From Pseudomonas salomonii (GTDB lineage: Bacteria; Pseudomonadota; Gammaproteobacteria; Pseudomonadales; Pseudomonadaceae), in the NCBI RefSeq assembly GCF_900107155.1, contig NZ_FNOX01000009.1, positions 275,167 to 339,166 of the forward strand: a stretch of DNA of 64,000 nucleotides. Reading direction: 5' to 3'. Below the pieces are notes generated by a model. It ran no database searches. It saw nothing but the letters and a program-made list of their open reading frames with translations, and was not told the DNA's origin. Position 1 is the first letter of the stretch, and every line of letters begins with the position of its first letter. This document shows positions 34,393 to 42,967 of the stretch, piece by piece. The translations under genes and the position numbers were made by a program.

Positions 34393-36791
34393 CCGCCGCG
34401 CCTCATTTGAATGTCGGTTCGGCGCTCGACCTCGGCCTGGATCATCCGCGAGTCAGTACGCACCTCAATGACCAGAGGCTTTGCGAGCAACGAACGCAGA
34501 CGTTCTTCGGCGGATTGCGCAGCAGGAGTGGCACCAGGTGCAGAACCGTTGCCGGCAATGCCTGGGAAGCCGGTGGTGTTACCGCCTGATAATGGGTTTG
34601 CCAGGCGTTGCGCCAGGGATGCGAACCAGGTGGACGACTGGCCCGTGCCGGATTGCGACATCATGTCCCGCAGACGCTGTTGTGCGGTGAAGGTGTCAGC
34701 ACCCGCACTCAAGGCGCGATTGGCGATACCCTTCGCCCAGGTGTTGGCGCCGTTGATGGGCAGACCCGCAGCGGTAAGGCCGGTTTCATGGTGTGCCAGA
34801 CGCCGGGCTTCGGTGGATAGCCAGTCAGATGACTGATCGGGGTTCTTCCCGGCCAAGGCCATACGGTTGCGGTAGAAAGACGTTTGGTACGTGCGCTGGT
34901 CATCGTTCAAAAGCTTGTTGCGTTGGGCATCACGCAGCCTGCCTTCGTCGGTACTCGCGCTGTCACCGCCTAATTGGGTGGCGCTTGCACCGAGTGCGAC
35001 AGGCGCTAGCCAGGGAGCAACAAAACCACCTGGTTTACCCTTGGTTTTGTCACCTGACCCGTTCGGCAAATCCGATCCACCGCCACCAAGAGGAGCACCA
35101 GCGGGCCAGTTGGTAACGAATACCGATGTCACGCCTGTTGCTTCTTCCAGGACTTTACCCACAGCGATGCCTTTCAAGGTTTCAGGGCCGCCCAGGAATT
35201 TGTTGAGCAACGCACCTGCGCCCGCTTTGGCACCGCGTCCGGCGTAGTAGCCACCAACACCCAGTGCGGCGCCGCCAGCGAGCATTTGTTCGCCGGATAA
35301 GTTCAGATCATCAAGTAGATATCGCCCCATGTCGGCGAAGCCTTTATTCAGAGGTGTGGCCATACGGTCTATCGCCTCTGCGAGTGTGGCTTTCATCCTT
35401 GATGCGGTGCCGCTGGCGCTGTCGGTGTTTTCTTTTAGGTCTCGTTTGAAGATAGGGTCAGCCGCATCAAGCGTTTTTGATCCCGACTTAAAGTCGTTCA
35501 GTCGTTCACCCGTTAACATACTGCGCCAGCCTCGAACCGTGTCCAAGTCCATGCCTTTAAACACAACCCCCATGAACTTGGCGCGCTGCTCGTCAGTTTT
35601 CATGGCTTCATACTTGCGCTTCATATCACCGAATACTTCTTCGGCGTTGCGGGTGCTTTCATCTTTATTGAAGAACTTAACGCCAGTGGTTTTAGTAACT
35701 TGATCACGGTACTGCTTGTTTCCGAACACCCGTAAAGTCGACTCGGCCAAAGTGCCCAGTCGTTCAGGCTGCATCTCTACCTTGGATAAGCTTTCGGTAA
35801 ATGCCAACGCTTGAGACAGCGACATGCCTGCTGCGGTCGAGGCACCGCCGATCCGTGGAAACAAGCTGGCCAGGTTTTCCAGTTCGGCACTTCCCAGGCG
35901 ACCCGCTACTGTCATTTTCTGAAGGAAGTCGAGGGCGGCACCTTTTTTATTCAAATCAATGTTAAACGCAGAAGCACCGGTCATCAGCGCGCCGCCCAGT
36001 ACACCAGTGCTAGAGCCGGTAACGGCAGAGGCCTGCCCGATGGCGTCCGCCGCTTCCTTTGATGCGTTGTAGTTAACACCCGAAGCAATCAACGTATTGA
36101 ACCCCACGTCAACACCAGAGCGATCAACGCCATATGCCTTCGCAATTCTAAAACCTTCAGTTTTCCACTCACCTTTTTGTGCGCCCGACATATCGGCCGT
36201 TTGCTTTGTTTGGATCAACATTCGCTCAAGTTGAGCGTTGGCCTTGAGGCCAGAAACAACCCCGATACCCACACCCAACCCGGCGAGTTGCCCTTGCATG
36301 CTCCCGCCCAGGCCTTTGATGCGGTCGAACTCCTGACGCACACCCATGGCGATGGTTTTCAACGTTCGTAGGCTGCGCCCGCTGTTCTGCGCCATACGCC
36401 GGAAAGACGTTTCCGTCTTATCCACGCTCTGACGCAAGGGCTGTACACCTTGTCGGTCGGTACTTATCAGCTCGGTTTTTGCATCACGCGCAGCCTGGCG
36501 GGCGGTGGTGGCCATCTTCTTGAGTTCGGCTGAAGTCTTGCTGACCTCGATGCGCGTGCCGGAGCCTGCCTTGGCTGTTTCGCGCATGGCGCTACGGATG
36601 GTTTTATAACTGTTGGCCCCGACCTGGCCAACTTTGGAGATGGCCGAGGATGCCTTCCAGCTCTCATCAGCCAGGGATTTAGCGCCTTCCTTACCGGCTT
36701 TGCGTAAGTCGCGGTTGACCTGCTCGATCTCTCGACGACTGTTGCCCGCATGGGCTTGGATACGAAGCGCGACGCGTAAATCTGAACTCAT
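34389..36791 (-). CDS. Tail tape measure protein
   Basis: 800 residues, strongly helical. It opens with MSSDLRVALRIQAHAGNSRR, then long heptad-rich stretches to about 190; glycine-rich hydrophobic segments (GLGGSMQGQLAGLGVGIGVV; AGGAALGVGGYYAGRGAKAG) could cross membranes on DNA injection. LAGLGV-type and QKMTVAGRLGSAELENLASL text matches the TP901/Mu tape-measure families. Its length sets tail length. Follows the frameshifted chaperone, as usual in tail operons. Confidence 0.92.
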   Translation of the reverse strand: MSSDLRVALRIQAHAGNSRREIEQVNRDLRKAGKEGAKSLADESWKASSAISKVGQVGANSYKTIRSAMRETAKAGSGTRIEVSKTSAELKKMATTARQAARDAKTELISTDRQGVQPLRQSVDKTETSFRRMAQNSGRSLRTLKTIAMGVRQEFDRIKGLGGSMQGQLAGLGVGIGVVSGLKANAQLERMLIQTKQTADMSGAQKGEWKTEGFRIAKAYGVDRSGVDVGFNTLIASGVNYNASKEAADAIGQASAVTGSSTGVLGGALMTGASAFNIDLNKKGAALDFLQKMTVAGRLGSAELENLASLFPRIGGASTAAGMSLSQALAFTESLSKVEMQPERLGTLAESTLRVFGNKQYRDQVTKTTGVKFFNKDESTRNAEEVFGDMKRKYEAMKTDEQRAKFMGVVFKGMDLDTVRGWRSMLTGERLNDFKSGSKTLDAADPIFKRDLKENTDSASGTASRMKATLAEAIDRMATPLNKGFADMGRYLLDDLNLSGEQMLAGGAALGVGGYYAGRGAKAGAGALLNKFLGGPETLKGIAVGKVLEEATGVTSVFVTNWPAGAPLGGGGSDLPNGSGDKTKGKPGGFVAPWLAPVALGASATQLGGDSASTDEGRLRDAQRNKLLNDDQRTYQTSFYRNRMALAGKNPDQSSDWLSTEARRLAHHETGLTAAGLPINGANTWAKGIANRALSAGADTFTAQQRLRDMMSQSGTGQSSTWFASLAQRLANPLSGGNTTGFPGIAGNGSAPGATPAAQSAEERLRSLLAKPLVIEVRTDSRMIQAEVERRTDIQMRRGG

Positions 36792-36843
36792 TGGATACTC
36801 CCGAACGGGGCCTTACAGGTACAGGAAAGGTCCGGTGTTGGGC

Positions 36844-37355
36844 CTACCGTTTTGGCTTTGGCAACGCCTTGCGCTGGCGCTGACTGACATAACGAGTGCC
36901 CTTGACCTTGCCGATGACCAAATCAATGCGCGCATCAAGTTCGGCCCTGGTCATTCGGCGTAGTTCGTCTAGGCGGTAGCCGTATCGGACAAGGGCGTGT
37001 TCAATTCGCCGCCAATCCGCGTTTCTGCGCTCGGCGGCCTGAGCTTTTTTCCCAGCTCGATATCGGCATCCGCCAGCACAGCCAGGTCAATCTCGGTCAA
37101 TGCCTCCCGCAACAGTTCGGTGGTCAGGTTCTCAGCCGGTATTTCGCCGAGAGTCAGTAACTGGCGACGGTACACTTCGAGGGTTTGCAAATGGAAAGGA
37201 CCGTTGGGGTGTTGCTCCTGCGCGTAGACCCAATCACCTGCAACGCCAACGCGCAGTGTGAAGCGCTTGTGCCGAGTCCCTGCAAAGTAAACACCAATGG
37301 CCAAGTCGTCACTGGTGGTCAGTCCGTCCCACTGCTTATTCAATTGTTCAGTCAT
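36844..37355 (-). CDS. Tail assembly chaperone fusion made by -1 frameshift (gp41/gp42-like)
   Basis: After codon 104 of the shorter chaperone a -1 slip on A AAA AAG opens a second frame of 66 codons, giving about 170 residues and stopping at 36846-36844. The new tail reads AQAAERRNADWRRIEHALVR then YGYRLDELRRMTRAELDARI, with the arginine-rich end typical of the extended form of tail chaperones. The frame is fully open from the slip site on, and its 3' part has no good start of its own. The extended form would bind the tape measure protein, encoded next. Frameshift efficiency cannot be seen. Confidence 0.75.
36969..37355 (-). CDS. Tail assembly chaperone, short form (Mu gp41-like)
   Basis: 128 residues (MTEQLNKQWDGLTTSDDLAI ... 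LTEIDLAVLADADIELGKKL). Acidic helical protein between the tube and tape measure genes, the place of Mu gp41. The zero-frame product ends 24 codons after the slippery run at codons 103-104. A few bases separate it from the tube gene. Confidence 0.88.
   Translation of the reverse strand: MTEQLNKQWDGLTTSDDLAIGVYFAGTRHKRFTLRVGVAGDWVYAQEQHPNGPFHLQTLEVYRRQLLTLGEIPAENLTTELLREALTEIDLAVLADADIELGKKLRPPSAETRIGGELNTPLSDTATA
37044..37053 (-). promoter_or_regulatory. Slippery sequence for -1 ribosomal frameshift
   Basis: Minus strand GGGAAAAAAG. In the zero frame of the chaperone it reads G GGA AAA AAG, so it contains the classic A AAA AAG heptamer (37050-37044), with an overlapping G GGA AAA option. A short stem could form just downstream (GAGCTG/ CAGCTC spans it), though I did not fold it. 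Confidence 0.8.
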
Positions 37356-37359
37356 CGCA

Positions 37360-37731
37360 TTATTCCGTGTAGTAGTTGAGAGCGGCGATGGTCAGGTCGC
37401 GAGTGGCTTCACCGTCAACCTGGTATTTGCTGCCCATCTCCATGAGGGAACACCCCGTCCAGGTCTGGCGCTCGCTGCCACCGTCCTGCGGATAAATCGT
37501 GAGCTTGGCGTCCATCAGGGCGCGCCAGTCCGGTTCGCCTTTTTTTGGAATAGGTACCGAGATTCTCAACTCATGTTCTTCAATGCCCTTTGCCGTGCCA
37601 GAGGGGCGGCCAGTGCGGTTCATGGCCTTGACCACCTTGCGCCCGGTCTTAAGGCTCGGCTCAACGCTGGACACCTCATAATCGGTGCCGTTGATCTCCA
37701 GGACGATCAGCCCTACGTAGTTATCAGCCAT
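37360..37731 (-). CDS. Tail tube protein (Mu M-like)
   Basis: 123 residues. LIVLEINGTDYEVSSVEPSL, MNRTGRPSGTAKGIEEHELR and LTIYPQDGGSERQTWTGCSL match the Mu gpM tail tube family. Forms the inner tube of the contractile tail. Follows the sheath gene with a 13-base gap. Confidence 0.93.
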   Translation of the reverse strand: MADNYVGLIVLEINGTDYEVSSVEPSLKTGRKVVKAMNRTGRPSGTAKGIEEHELRISVPIPKKGEPDWRALMDAKLTIYPQDGGSERQTWTGCSLMEMGSKYQVDGEATRDLTIAALNYYTE

Positions 37732-37744
37732 CTGAAATCACCTC

Positions 37745-38845
37745 TTACAAGAGCAGGTCAATGCGACCAGCGAACACGTGGAGCCCATTGACCACGTCAG
37801 CGGGAATACTGGAGTTGAGTCGGTTTGCATCTTGGGGCGAGCGCTCGACCACCAGCCCATTGGCGTTGGCCTCGACCTCTTCAACGATCTCCAGCTCCTG
37901 CGCCTTGAGCAGTACGTCCAACAGCTCACCGCGCACTGCGTCCGGGGTTTTTTTCGAGAGTTTGGAGCGCGGAAAGCGCAGGCGAATGCGCTCACGGCAC
38001 GCCATGCGGATGTAATACAGAGTGCGGATGGTGGTCAGGTCCAGCAGCGACACATCCGTGGCACCGGCCGCAGATTTTGTGTAGGTGGTTACGGCGCGGA
38101 CAATCTGGATGACGTCACCGGCTGCGACTTCCAGTGGCGTGACGCCGTTAGCCAGCGCGGTCTCCTGCTCGGTGCGGCCGAGGCGCTGCGAGATGGTCGG
38201 GACTTTAATTCCCGCCAACTCCAGCGTATTCAGCGGTCGCGCTGGATCTTCTTCCGAGGCAATCATCGCGGCATAGGCAGCGGCCACCTGGTGTGCTTTC
38301 GATGCAGTGCCTGGCAACACCGCCACAGTGATCGCGCCGGAATTCAGCGACGTAGCCAGTGTGGTGGCAGCCGACAGCGTGCTGGTCAAAGCCGCAACGC
38401 CGATAATGCCTTGCTGCTCCATAGAGTTGGTGTAGACCTTGATGTGTTCGCGCAACGCGGTCAGTGCTGTAGTGCTGTTCCAGGCCGGGACCAAAATGGT
38501 AAATCCACCCAATGCGGTCGCGTCCAGTGCTGCCTTGATGTCTGGCTCTGCATCACCCTCAACAACCACGCCCACGGCCGAGACGGCGGCGTAGCGATAA
38601 GCCGTGATAAAGGAGTCTGCCATTTCCCCAGCGATGGTGCCGCCGAACAACACTTCAGCCTCCGGCGTGCTGTAGAACGGCGTGGGCACATGGGCTTCAA
38701 CGGTTGCACCTTCGCCCAGAGGAACGATAAAGCACACGCTTTGCCTGTTAGTCGGGAGGTTCCGTACTGCCAGGCTGGTGTTGAACTCCATGTAAACGCC
38801 AGGCTTACGGATAGACGCCGGGATCGTGTCGAATTCGATGTTCAT
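37745..38845 (-). CDS. Tail sheath protein (Mu L-like, short form)
   Basis: 366 residues. MNIEFDTIPASIRKPGVYME is the conserved sheath start (RKPGVY.E.), followed by LPTNRQSVCFIVPLGEGA, and the C-terminal sheath core RTLYYIRMACRERIRLRFPR. Mu gpL is 495 residues, so this protein lacks the outer variable domains of larger sheaths. Contracts to drive the tube through the cell envelope. Overlaps the DUF2635 gene by ATGA. Confidence 0.92.
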   Translation of the reverse strand: MNIEFDTIPASIRKPGVYMEFNTSLAVRNLPTNRQSVCFIVPLGEGATVEAHVPTPFYSTPEAEVLFGGTIAGEMADSFITAYRYAAVSAVGVVVEGDAEPDIKAALDATALGGFTILVPAWNSTTALTALREHIKVYTNSMEQQGIIGVAALTSTLSAATTLATSLNSGAITVAVLPGTASKAHQVAAAYAAMIASEEDPARPLNTLELAGIKVPTISQRLGRTEQETALANGVTPLEVAAGDVIQIVRAVTTYTKSAAGATDVSLLDLTTIRTLYYIRMACRERIRLRFPRSKLSKKTPDAVRGELLDVLLKAQELEIVEEVEANANGLVVERSPQDANRLNSSIPADVVNGLHVFAGRIDLLL

Positions 38846-39033
38846 TCAGCGGATTCCTGTGCGGTTTGTTTGGCACTGGCACGCGTTTTTTTCACGGTCA
38901 GCAACTCCTGCGCCGCAACACGGCGCCGGTAGTAAGAGGTGTCCGGCACGTCGACTGCCTTGGTCTCTTCGATGTACGTGTACGGATCATCTTCCGTGGG
39001 CACCCGATGACCAGGTGCAGCTTTAACGTGCAT
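38842..39033 (-). CDS. Small tail protein, DUF2635 (Mu gp38-like)
   Basis: 63 residues: MHVKAAPGHRVPTEDDPYTY, then VPDTSYYRRRVAAQELL. The charge pattern and position before the sheath gene identify DUF2635. Role in tail assembly unknown. Overlaps neighbours on both sides. Confidence 0.9.
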   Translation of the reverse strand: MHVKAAPGHRVPTEDDPYTYIEETKAVDVPDTSYYRRRVAAQELLTVKKTRASAKQTAQESAE

Positions 39034-39599
39034 TACACGTCCCTCAGTTCGATGTTGTCGGTGGCCACCGGATTGGGGTTGTCCGATGGGGTGTGGTAGT
39101 CGAGGCTGATGCCCAGGAAGTCCGGCAGTGCCTCTTTGGGTTTCTCCCAGTCCAGTTCGATAACGAACGATTGGCCCAGGACTGAGAGGTGGTCGCTGGC
39201 AAACTTCCCGTTGACCAGGTTGGAAAGCTCAGTGGGTTTAATGGCTGCGCACTCCAACCAGGGTTGCCAGTCCACCAGTTGATGCATGCAGGCTTCCCAT
39301 AACGCATAGGTGCCAATGTCCGTAGGCGTCGTACCGCGCCGGGTTTCTTTTTCGCCACGTGGGTGACGCGCCGCGATAACCAGTCGAAAGGTGATTGGCA
39401 GGGTGTAGCGAACGTTGGTTTTGCGCACGAACGTCACTTTGGGCACCATCAGTAAAATGGCGGGGCAACGTTTAAGCAGACCCGTCAACAATTCGGGGTC
39501 GCTTAGCTCGCCGCCGTAGCTGGCGACCGTCAGGCGCGGGAGCTTGGTGTTCAATTCACGCAACCGCGCCTCGATCAAGTCCTCCAGCTCGCCCAGCAC
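39033..39599 (-). CDS. Tail terminator/head-tail protein, DUF1834 (Mu gp37-like)
   Basis: 188 residues: LEDLIEARLRELNTKLPRLT at the start, and YALWEACMHQLVDWQPWL and SVLGQSFVIELDWEKPKEAL later, as in Mu gp37 (DUF1834). Probably caps the tail or joins it to the head. Starts on the stop of the DUF1320 gene. Confidence 0.9.
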   Translation of the reverse strand: MLGELEDLIEARLRELNTKLPRLTVASYGGELSDPELLTGLLKRCPAILLMVPKVTFVRKTNVRYTLPITFRLVIAARHPRGEKETRRGTTPTDIGTYALWEACMHQLVDWQPWLECAAIKPTELSNLVNGKFASDHLSVLGQSFVIELDWEKPKEALPDFLGISLDYHTPSDNPNPVATDNIELRDV

Positions 39600-40090
39600 T
39601 ACAGGTTCCTCAAGGTGGTGCGGCTCATCAGCCGAGGCTGGTGGCTGATCTTAAGACCTGACTCGCCACCGTCCGAGGCGCCGCGCTCCTTGTCTTCCTT
39701 GGCAAGGGTTTCCAAGCGTCTGATAACGTCCTTGTAAAGCACTCGCACGGTGGACTCTTCCTTGCCTGCGTCGTCGTATAGGTGGTAGCGGGCGATCTCG
39801 GCCAGATCGGCAGTCACCCACTCGGGCGCTGCCTCAACCGACGAGCGAAACCGTAGGTAAAAAGACACCTCGCTACGCGCACGGGTTACGGCGTCGGCGA
39901 TTCTGGCCAACGTCGCGACGGCAACCGCTACGTCCTCGGGCGGCCACTCGTTCAGGGGCTGGCCTGCGGCGGCCGCCACCACCAACGCTGGCTCGATAAC
40001 ACGTTCGGTGTCCGGGACGGCCACTTCGGTAATATCGCGGGCACCAAACCGGACCAGAAGTTGGCTGGCGGACGGTAGCGAGAGGTTCAT
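39599..40090 (-). CDS. Head-tail connector protein, DUF1320 (Mu gp36-like)
   Basis: 163 residues. The helical core WPPEDVAVAVATLARIADAV ... ADLAEIARYHLYDD ... VRVLYKDVIRRLETLAK is the DUF1320 signature. Presumed adaptor at the head vertex. Its start overlaps the previous gene (ATGA). Confidence 0.92.
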   Translation of the reverse strand: MNLSLPSASQLLVRFGARDITEVAVPDTERVIEPALVVAAAAGQPLNEWPPEDVAVAVATLARIADAVTRARSEVSFYLRFRSSVEAAPEWVTADLAEIARYHLYDDAGKEESTVRVLYKDVIRRLETLAKEDKERGASDGGESGLKISHQPRLMSRTTLRNL

Positions 40091-40560
40091 TTATCGGTTC
40101 CCTTCGTCTTGGTGGTACGGGCTTTCTCTGGCTTCGCCACGGGAGTGGGCGTCGGCGATGAAGGCGGCGCAGCGTTTTCCTGGTCCTTCAATGGGCCGGT
40201 CTCAACCACGGAAATATCCAGGGATGGTCTTACAAAGCCAGGTCCAGGCTGGCTGTTGGGTTCGACGATGACCACCGGAGCAACCACTGGCGTAATGACT
40301 GTTTCAGGCGCTTGCGGCTCGGTGCCTGTAGTGGCATCGGACGCTTGCGGTGGTGGAGTTTGCGAGCGAGTTTCATCAAGCACGTCCTTTACCTGGTCGA
40401 ATGCTTCCTCCACATAGCCGAGGATCAATTGAGGCTCTTTTCCAAGTGCCTCAAGCTGTTCATCCGTAAAGAAATCATCCGGGTAAGGCGTTGGAGTGCC
40501 TGGGTGGGCAATCCCGCAACGGCGGAAACCGTCGCGTTTTGAAGTAATAACGATGGTCAT
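40087..40560 (-). CDS. FluMu N-terminal-domain protein (Mu gp35-like)
   Basis: 157 residues. The first 50 (MTIVITSKRDGFRRCGIAHP, YPDDFFTDEQLEALGKEPQL) form the FluMu_N domain found after the capsid gene in Mu-like prophages. The rest is proline-, threonine- and alanine-rich low complexity (TPPPQASDATTGTEPQAPET ...) ending in lysines, so probably disordered. Capsid-linked role unknown. Confidence 0.88.
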   Translation of the reverse strand: MTIVITSKRDGFRRCGIAHPGTPTPYPDDFFTDEQLEALGKEPQLILGYVEEAFDQVKDVLDETRSQTPPPQASDATTGTEPQAPETVITPVVAPVVIVEPNSQPGPGFVRPSLDISVVETGPLKDQENAAPPSSPTPTPVAKPEKARTTKTKGTDK

Positions 40561-40569
40561 AACGCCCCC

Positions 40570-41475
40570 TTACGCTTCGCCAGTTGAGCCATAAGCCAGT
40601 TGCCAGAAGCCATAACCACCGGCCGCCCGCGCCTCTGCCCCGAACTTGAATTTCTTGCGGTTGAAGACGTCGTCAGCTTCTGGATCGGTCTGCTGGACGA
40701 AGTTCGGCGCTTCACGTTCCTGATAGATAAACGGCTTGACCGGCTTGCTGGTGTCCAACAGATACCAGGCGGTGTCCGAGGTGATGCGGGTAGAGACCAC
40801 CAGCTCGGCGGTGCCTTTGTAGAGGTTGGCCTTGCCGTCCTCCAGGCGGTCACTGGTCAGCAAAGCGCGGGCGGTGTCTTCCAACCCAGGCCCAACCAAC
40901 AGAACGGTTGGGTTTACGTCCAGCGGGCGGCCGTCGTCGTCCTTGAACTTGCGCATGGCGGTGCGGGCGGCACCGTAGCTGGCCTTCGCTGCGGCCTGTG
41001 TTGCTATAGAAAGAGCAGCGGTGCCCTTGTTGCTGACACTGCCCTTGCCGACGGGGTGGTCAGCGTCGAAGAAATATTGTTTGTCGTAGCACAGGTTGCC
41101 GAACGCACCGTTCACCAGTTCAAAGACAATTTCGTCTGGCAACTGCTTGGCCGAGAATCCAGCCATCTGCGCTTGGGGCGCATAGATCCCCAGTTGGTCA
41201 TCCTTGATGTGGTTACGGTCGACCTCGACAGTGGCTTCCCAGTCCTCGTTTTCCACGGTGTAGCTGTAGGCCTTGAGGTTTTTTACATGCTTTTCCCCAA
41301 CCCAACGGCGCATCTTCGGAAACGCCGACAGCCAGGCATACAGGTTGCTGCCAGTGGTGCTGGGCACCTTCATGGCGATCTTTTCCCAAGTACTGGGTGC
41401 CGATGAAAAAGCATTGTTGAACAGTGTTTTCAGCGCGACGAATGCCGCCTGAATAGAGGCTTTGTTGACTAACAT
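40570..41475 (-). CDS. Major capsid protein (Mu T-like)
   Basis: 301 residues. Mu-like gpT family: VNKASIQAAFVALKTLFNNA, TTGSNLYAWLSAFPKMRRWV, GAFGNLCYDKQYFFDADHPV, LVGPGLEDTARALLTS and the end GGYGFWQLAYGSTGEA. HK97-fold shell protein, expected in hundreds of copies per head. Follows the small decoration-like protein and protease. Confidence 0.95.
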   Translation of the reverse strand: MLVNKASIQAAFVALKTLFNNAFSSAPSTWEKIAMKVPSTTGSNLYAWLSAFPKMRRWVGEKHVKNLKAYSYTVENEDWEATVEVDRNHIKDDQLGIYAPQAQMAGFSAKQLPDEIVFELVNGAFGNLCYDKQYFFDADHPVGKGSVSNKGTAALSIATQAAAKASYGAARTAMRKFKDDDGRPLDVNPTVLLVGPGLEDTARALLTSDRLEDGKANLYKGTAELVVSTRITSDTAWYLLDTSKPVKPFIYQEREAPNFVQQTDPEADDVFNRKKFKFGAEARAAGGYGFWQLAYGSTGEA

Positions 41476-41504
41476 GCGCGGTGCGCTCCTATGTATAAAG
41501 AGGG

Positions 41505-41900
41505 TTACTCAACCCACACGCCATCGGTATCAACACCGACGATGCGTCCAGCAGCGGATCGGGTGCCGTCTGCATCCTCTGCGGCGACGGTTTCGTCATC
41601 GACGATGTAAGCGGGCTTGAACAGATGCGCCTGGGTGACGGTGCCGTCATTGACCCAGCAGAATGCTTTGCCGTGGCGGATCTCGACCTGGGCACCGCCC
41701 GCAGCGCCGCCCCGGTTGTCGACTGATTCTTCGGCGCGGCCCAGGTAAATCAGCTCAAGAGCCGTTGAGCCGGGTGCAGCAAAACCGCTGGCAGTGACTA
41801 CCACCAAAGAGCCTGCGAAGATGCGGACGTTGGCCGCGACAGGAACCACCAGGACCTCGGTGGCCTTCATGGGAGTGTTGCGATCTTGAGTCAGCGACAC
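41505..41900 (-). CDS. Probable capsid decoration/stabilising protein
   Basis: 131 residues, strand-rich: TEVLVVPVAANVRIFAGSLV, ELIYLGRAEESVDN, HLFKPAYIVDDETVAA and GRIVGVDTDGVWVE. Lying between protease and capsid genes with these repeats of short strands, it resembles DUF2190/head-decoration proteins. A second in-frame Met at residue 11 is possible. Exact family uncertain. Confidence 0.75.
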   Translation of the reverse strand: MSLTQDRNTPMKATEVLVVPVAANVRIFAGSLVVVTASGFAAPGSTALELIYLGRAEESVDNRGGAAGGAQVEIRHGKAFCWVNDGTVTQAHLFKPAYIVDDETVAAEDADGTRSAAGRIVGVDTDGVWVE

Positions 41901-41903
41901 GGG

Positions 41904-42881
41904 CTAGACCTCGCTCTGTTTGGTTTTAGCGAACTCGACCTGATCAACACCCAATTGCAGGCACATGGCTTGCTCTTCAGCATTGAGCGCAGTGGTGGTT
42001 TCTTTGGGTTTGCGCTCGCCCAGGTTGGTGGGGTCAGCAACGACCGGAGCGGCGTCGACGAAGGCCTTGAAGCGCGCCAGGCCGGTTTCGTCCTGGCAGG
42101 CGGCGCGGTGGTAGTCCACTGTTGCCGGGGTGATTTTTCCGGCCTGGGTGGCCGAGGTAATCAGCGCGTCGACTTGCTTGGTGTGTTCGGTTTTCTTCTG
42201 GTCGGCCAGGGCTTGCTCAGCATTGGCGGCACGTTGCAAAACGCTGTCGTAGTCCGCTCGTGGCATGAACTGCTCAAGGTTGGGCTTCTCGGTGTTCACC
42301 GCTTGCGCGGTTGCTTTGAGTTGAGCGGTGGCCGCAAGCGCCTGTTCTTCGGTTGCTGTTGCAGGCAAACCGAGTGCAGTCAGAAGCGCAGGTGAAAGCG
42401 TCACAGGCGTGACCTCCATGTTTTCTTGATTGAGGGCGGTCAGCAGGAAGTTGGGTTTATTCGTCAGGCCCGCGCTGACCAGGCGAGCAATACGCGTGGT
42501 GTCCGGGTCGAAGTCGAAGACAGGGGAAAGGAAGCGGTATTCGCGGTTAACGACTTGCTCAGAGGCCCGAGGGGTCCAGTCAACCAGGCCCCAAAGCGAG
42601 CCATTGCGCAGCTCCAATTGCTTGATCCAACCCGCAGCAGGGGCCGACTCGCCTTTGGTGGCGCGGTGCTGGGTGGCGTGCTCCCAATCGATGGGCAGGT
42701 CGATGGCACGGCCGAGGAAACTGGATTGGACCAATATCCCGGCTTGCTCATCGAACAGCCATTGCCGACCATCGCGGCCGGTGACGTTGGGACCAGGGGG
42801 GATAAGTTCGACCCACTCCGGGGCCTTGCCGTCAGAGACGGTGGCGGAAAGGTCGGTGTTGAGTGCGAGTTGGGTTTTCAT
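41904..42881 (-). CDS. Head maturation protease and scaffold (Mu I/Z-like)
   Basis: 325 residues. The N-terminal protease half has LPIDWEHATQHRATKGESAP AGW-type text with the histidine and acidic residues (DWEHAT) of Mu gpI and REYRFLSPVFDFDPDT; the C-terminal half is a helical, alanine/glutamine-rich scaffold (QALAATAQLKATAQAVN ... AEQALADQKK). First gene of the head block and preceded by the shared late motif 35-56 bases before its ATG. Confidence 0.92.
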   Translation of the reverse strand: MKTQLALNTDLSATVSDGKAPEWVELIPPGPNVTGRDGRQWLFDEQAGILVQSSFLGRAIDLPIDWEHATQHRATKGESAPAAGWIKQLELRNGSLWGLVDWTPRASEQVVNREYRFLSPVFDFDPDTTRIARLVSAGLTNKPNFLLTALNQENMEVTPVTLSPALLTALGLPATATEEQALAATAQLKATAQAVNTEKPNLEQFMPRADYDSVLQRAANAEQALADQKKTEHTKQVDALITSATQAGKITPATVDYHRAACQDETGLARFKAFVDAAPVVADPTNLGERKPKETTTALNAEEQAMCLQLGVDQVEFAKTKQSEV

Positions 42882-42915
42882 GCCGCCAGTGTGTGGGAAC
42901 TGGCGGGATGAGGGA

Positions 42916-42937
42916 GTATCAGCGGGGTTTAAGGTTT
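42916..42937 (-). promoter_or_regulatory. Late-promoter-like motif, copy 2 (before protease gene)
   Basis: Plus-strand core GTATCAGCGGGGTTTAAGG. On the minus strand the element contains GATACT, four of six matches to a -10 box, with the conserved TTAAACCCC block upstream of it and no evident -35. The same sequence stands before the lysis block (52977) and, with three changes, before gp46 (31032). Confidence 0.55.
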
Positions 42938-42967
42938 ATGTCGCGAGTTCTTACCAATGCATAGAAA

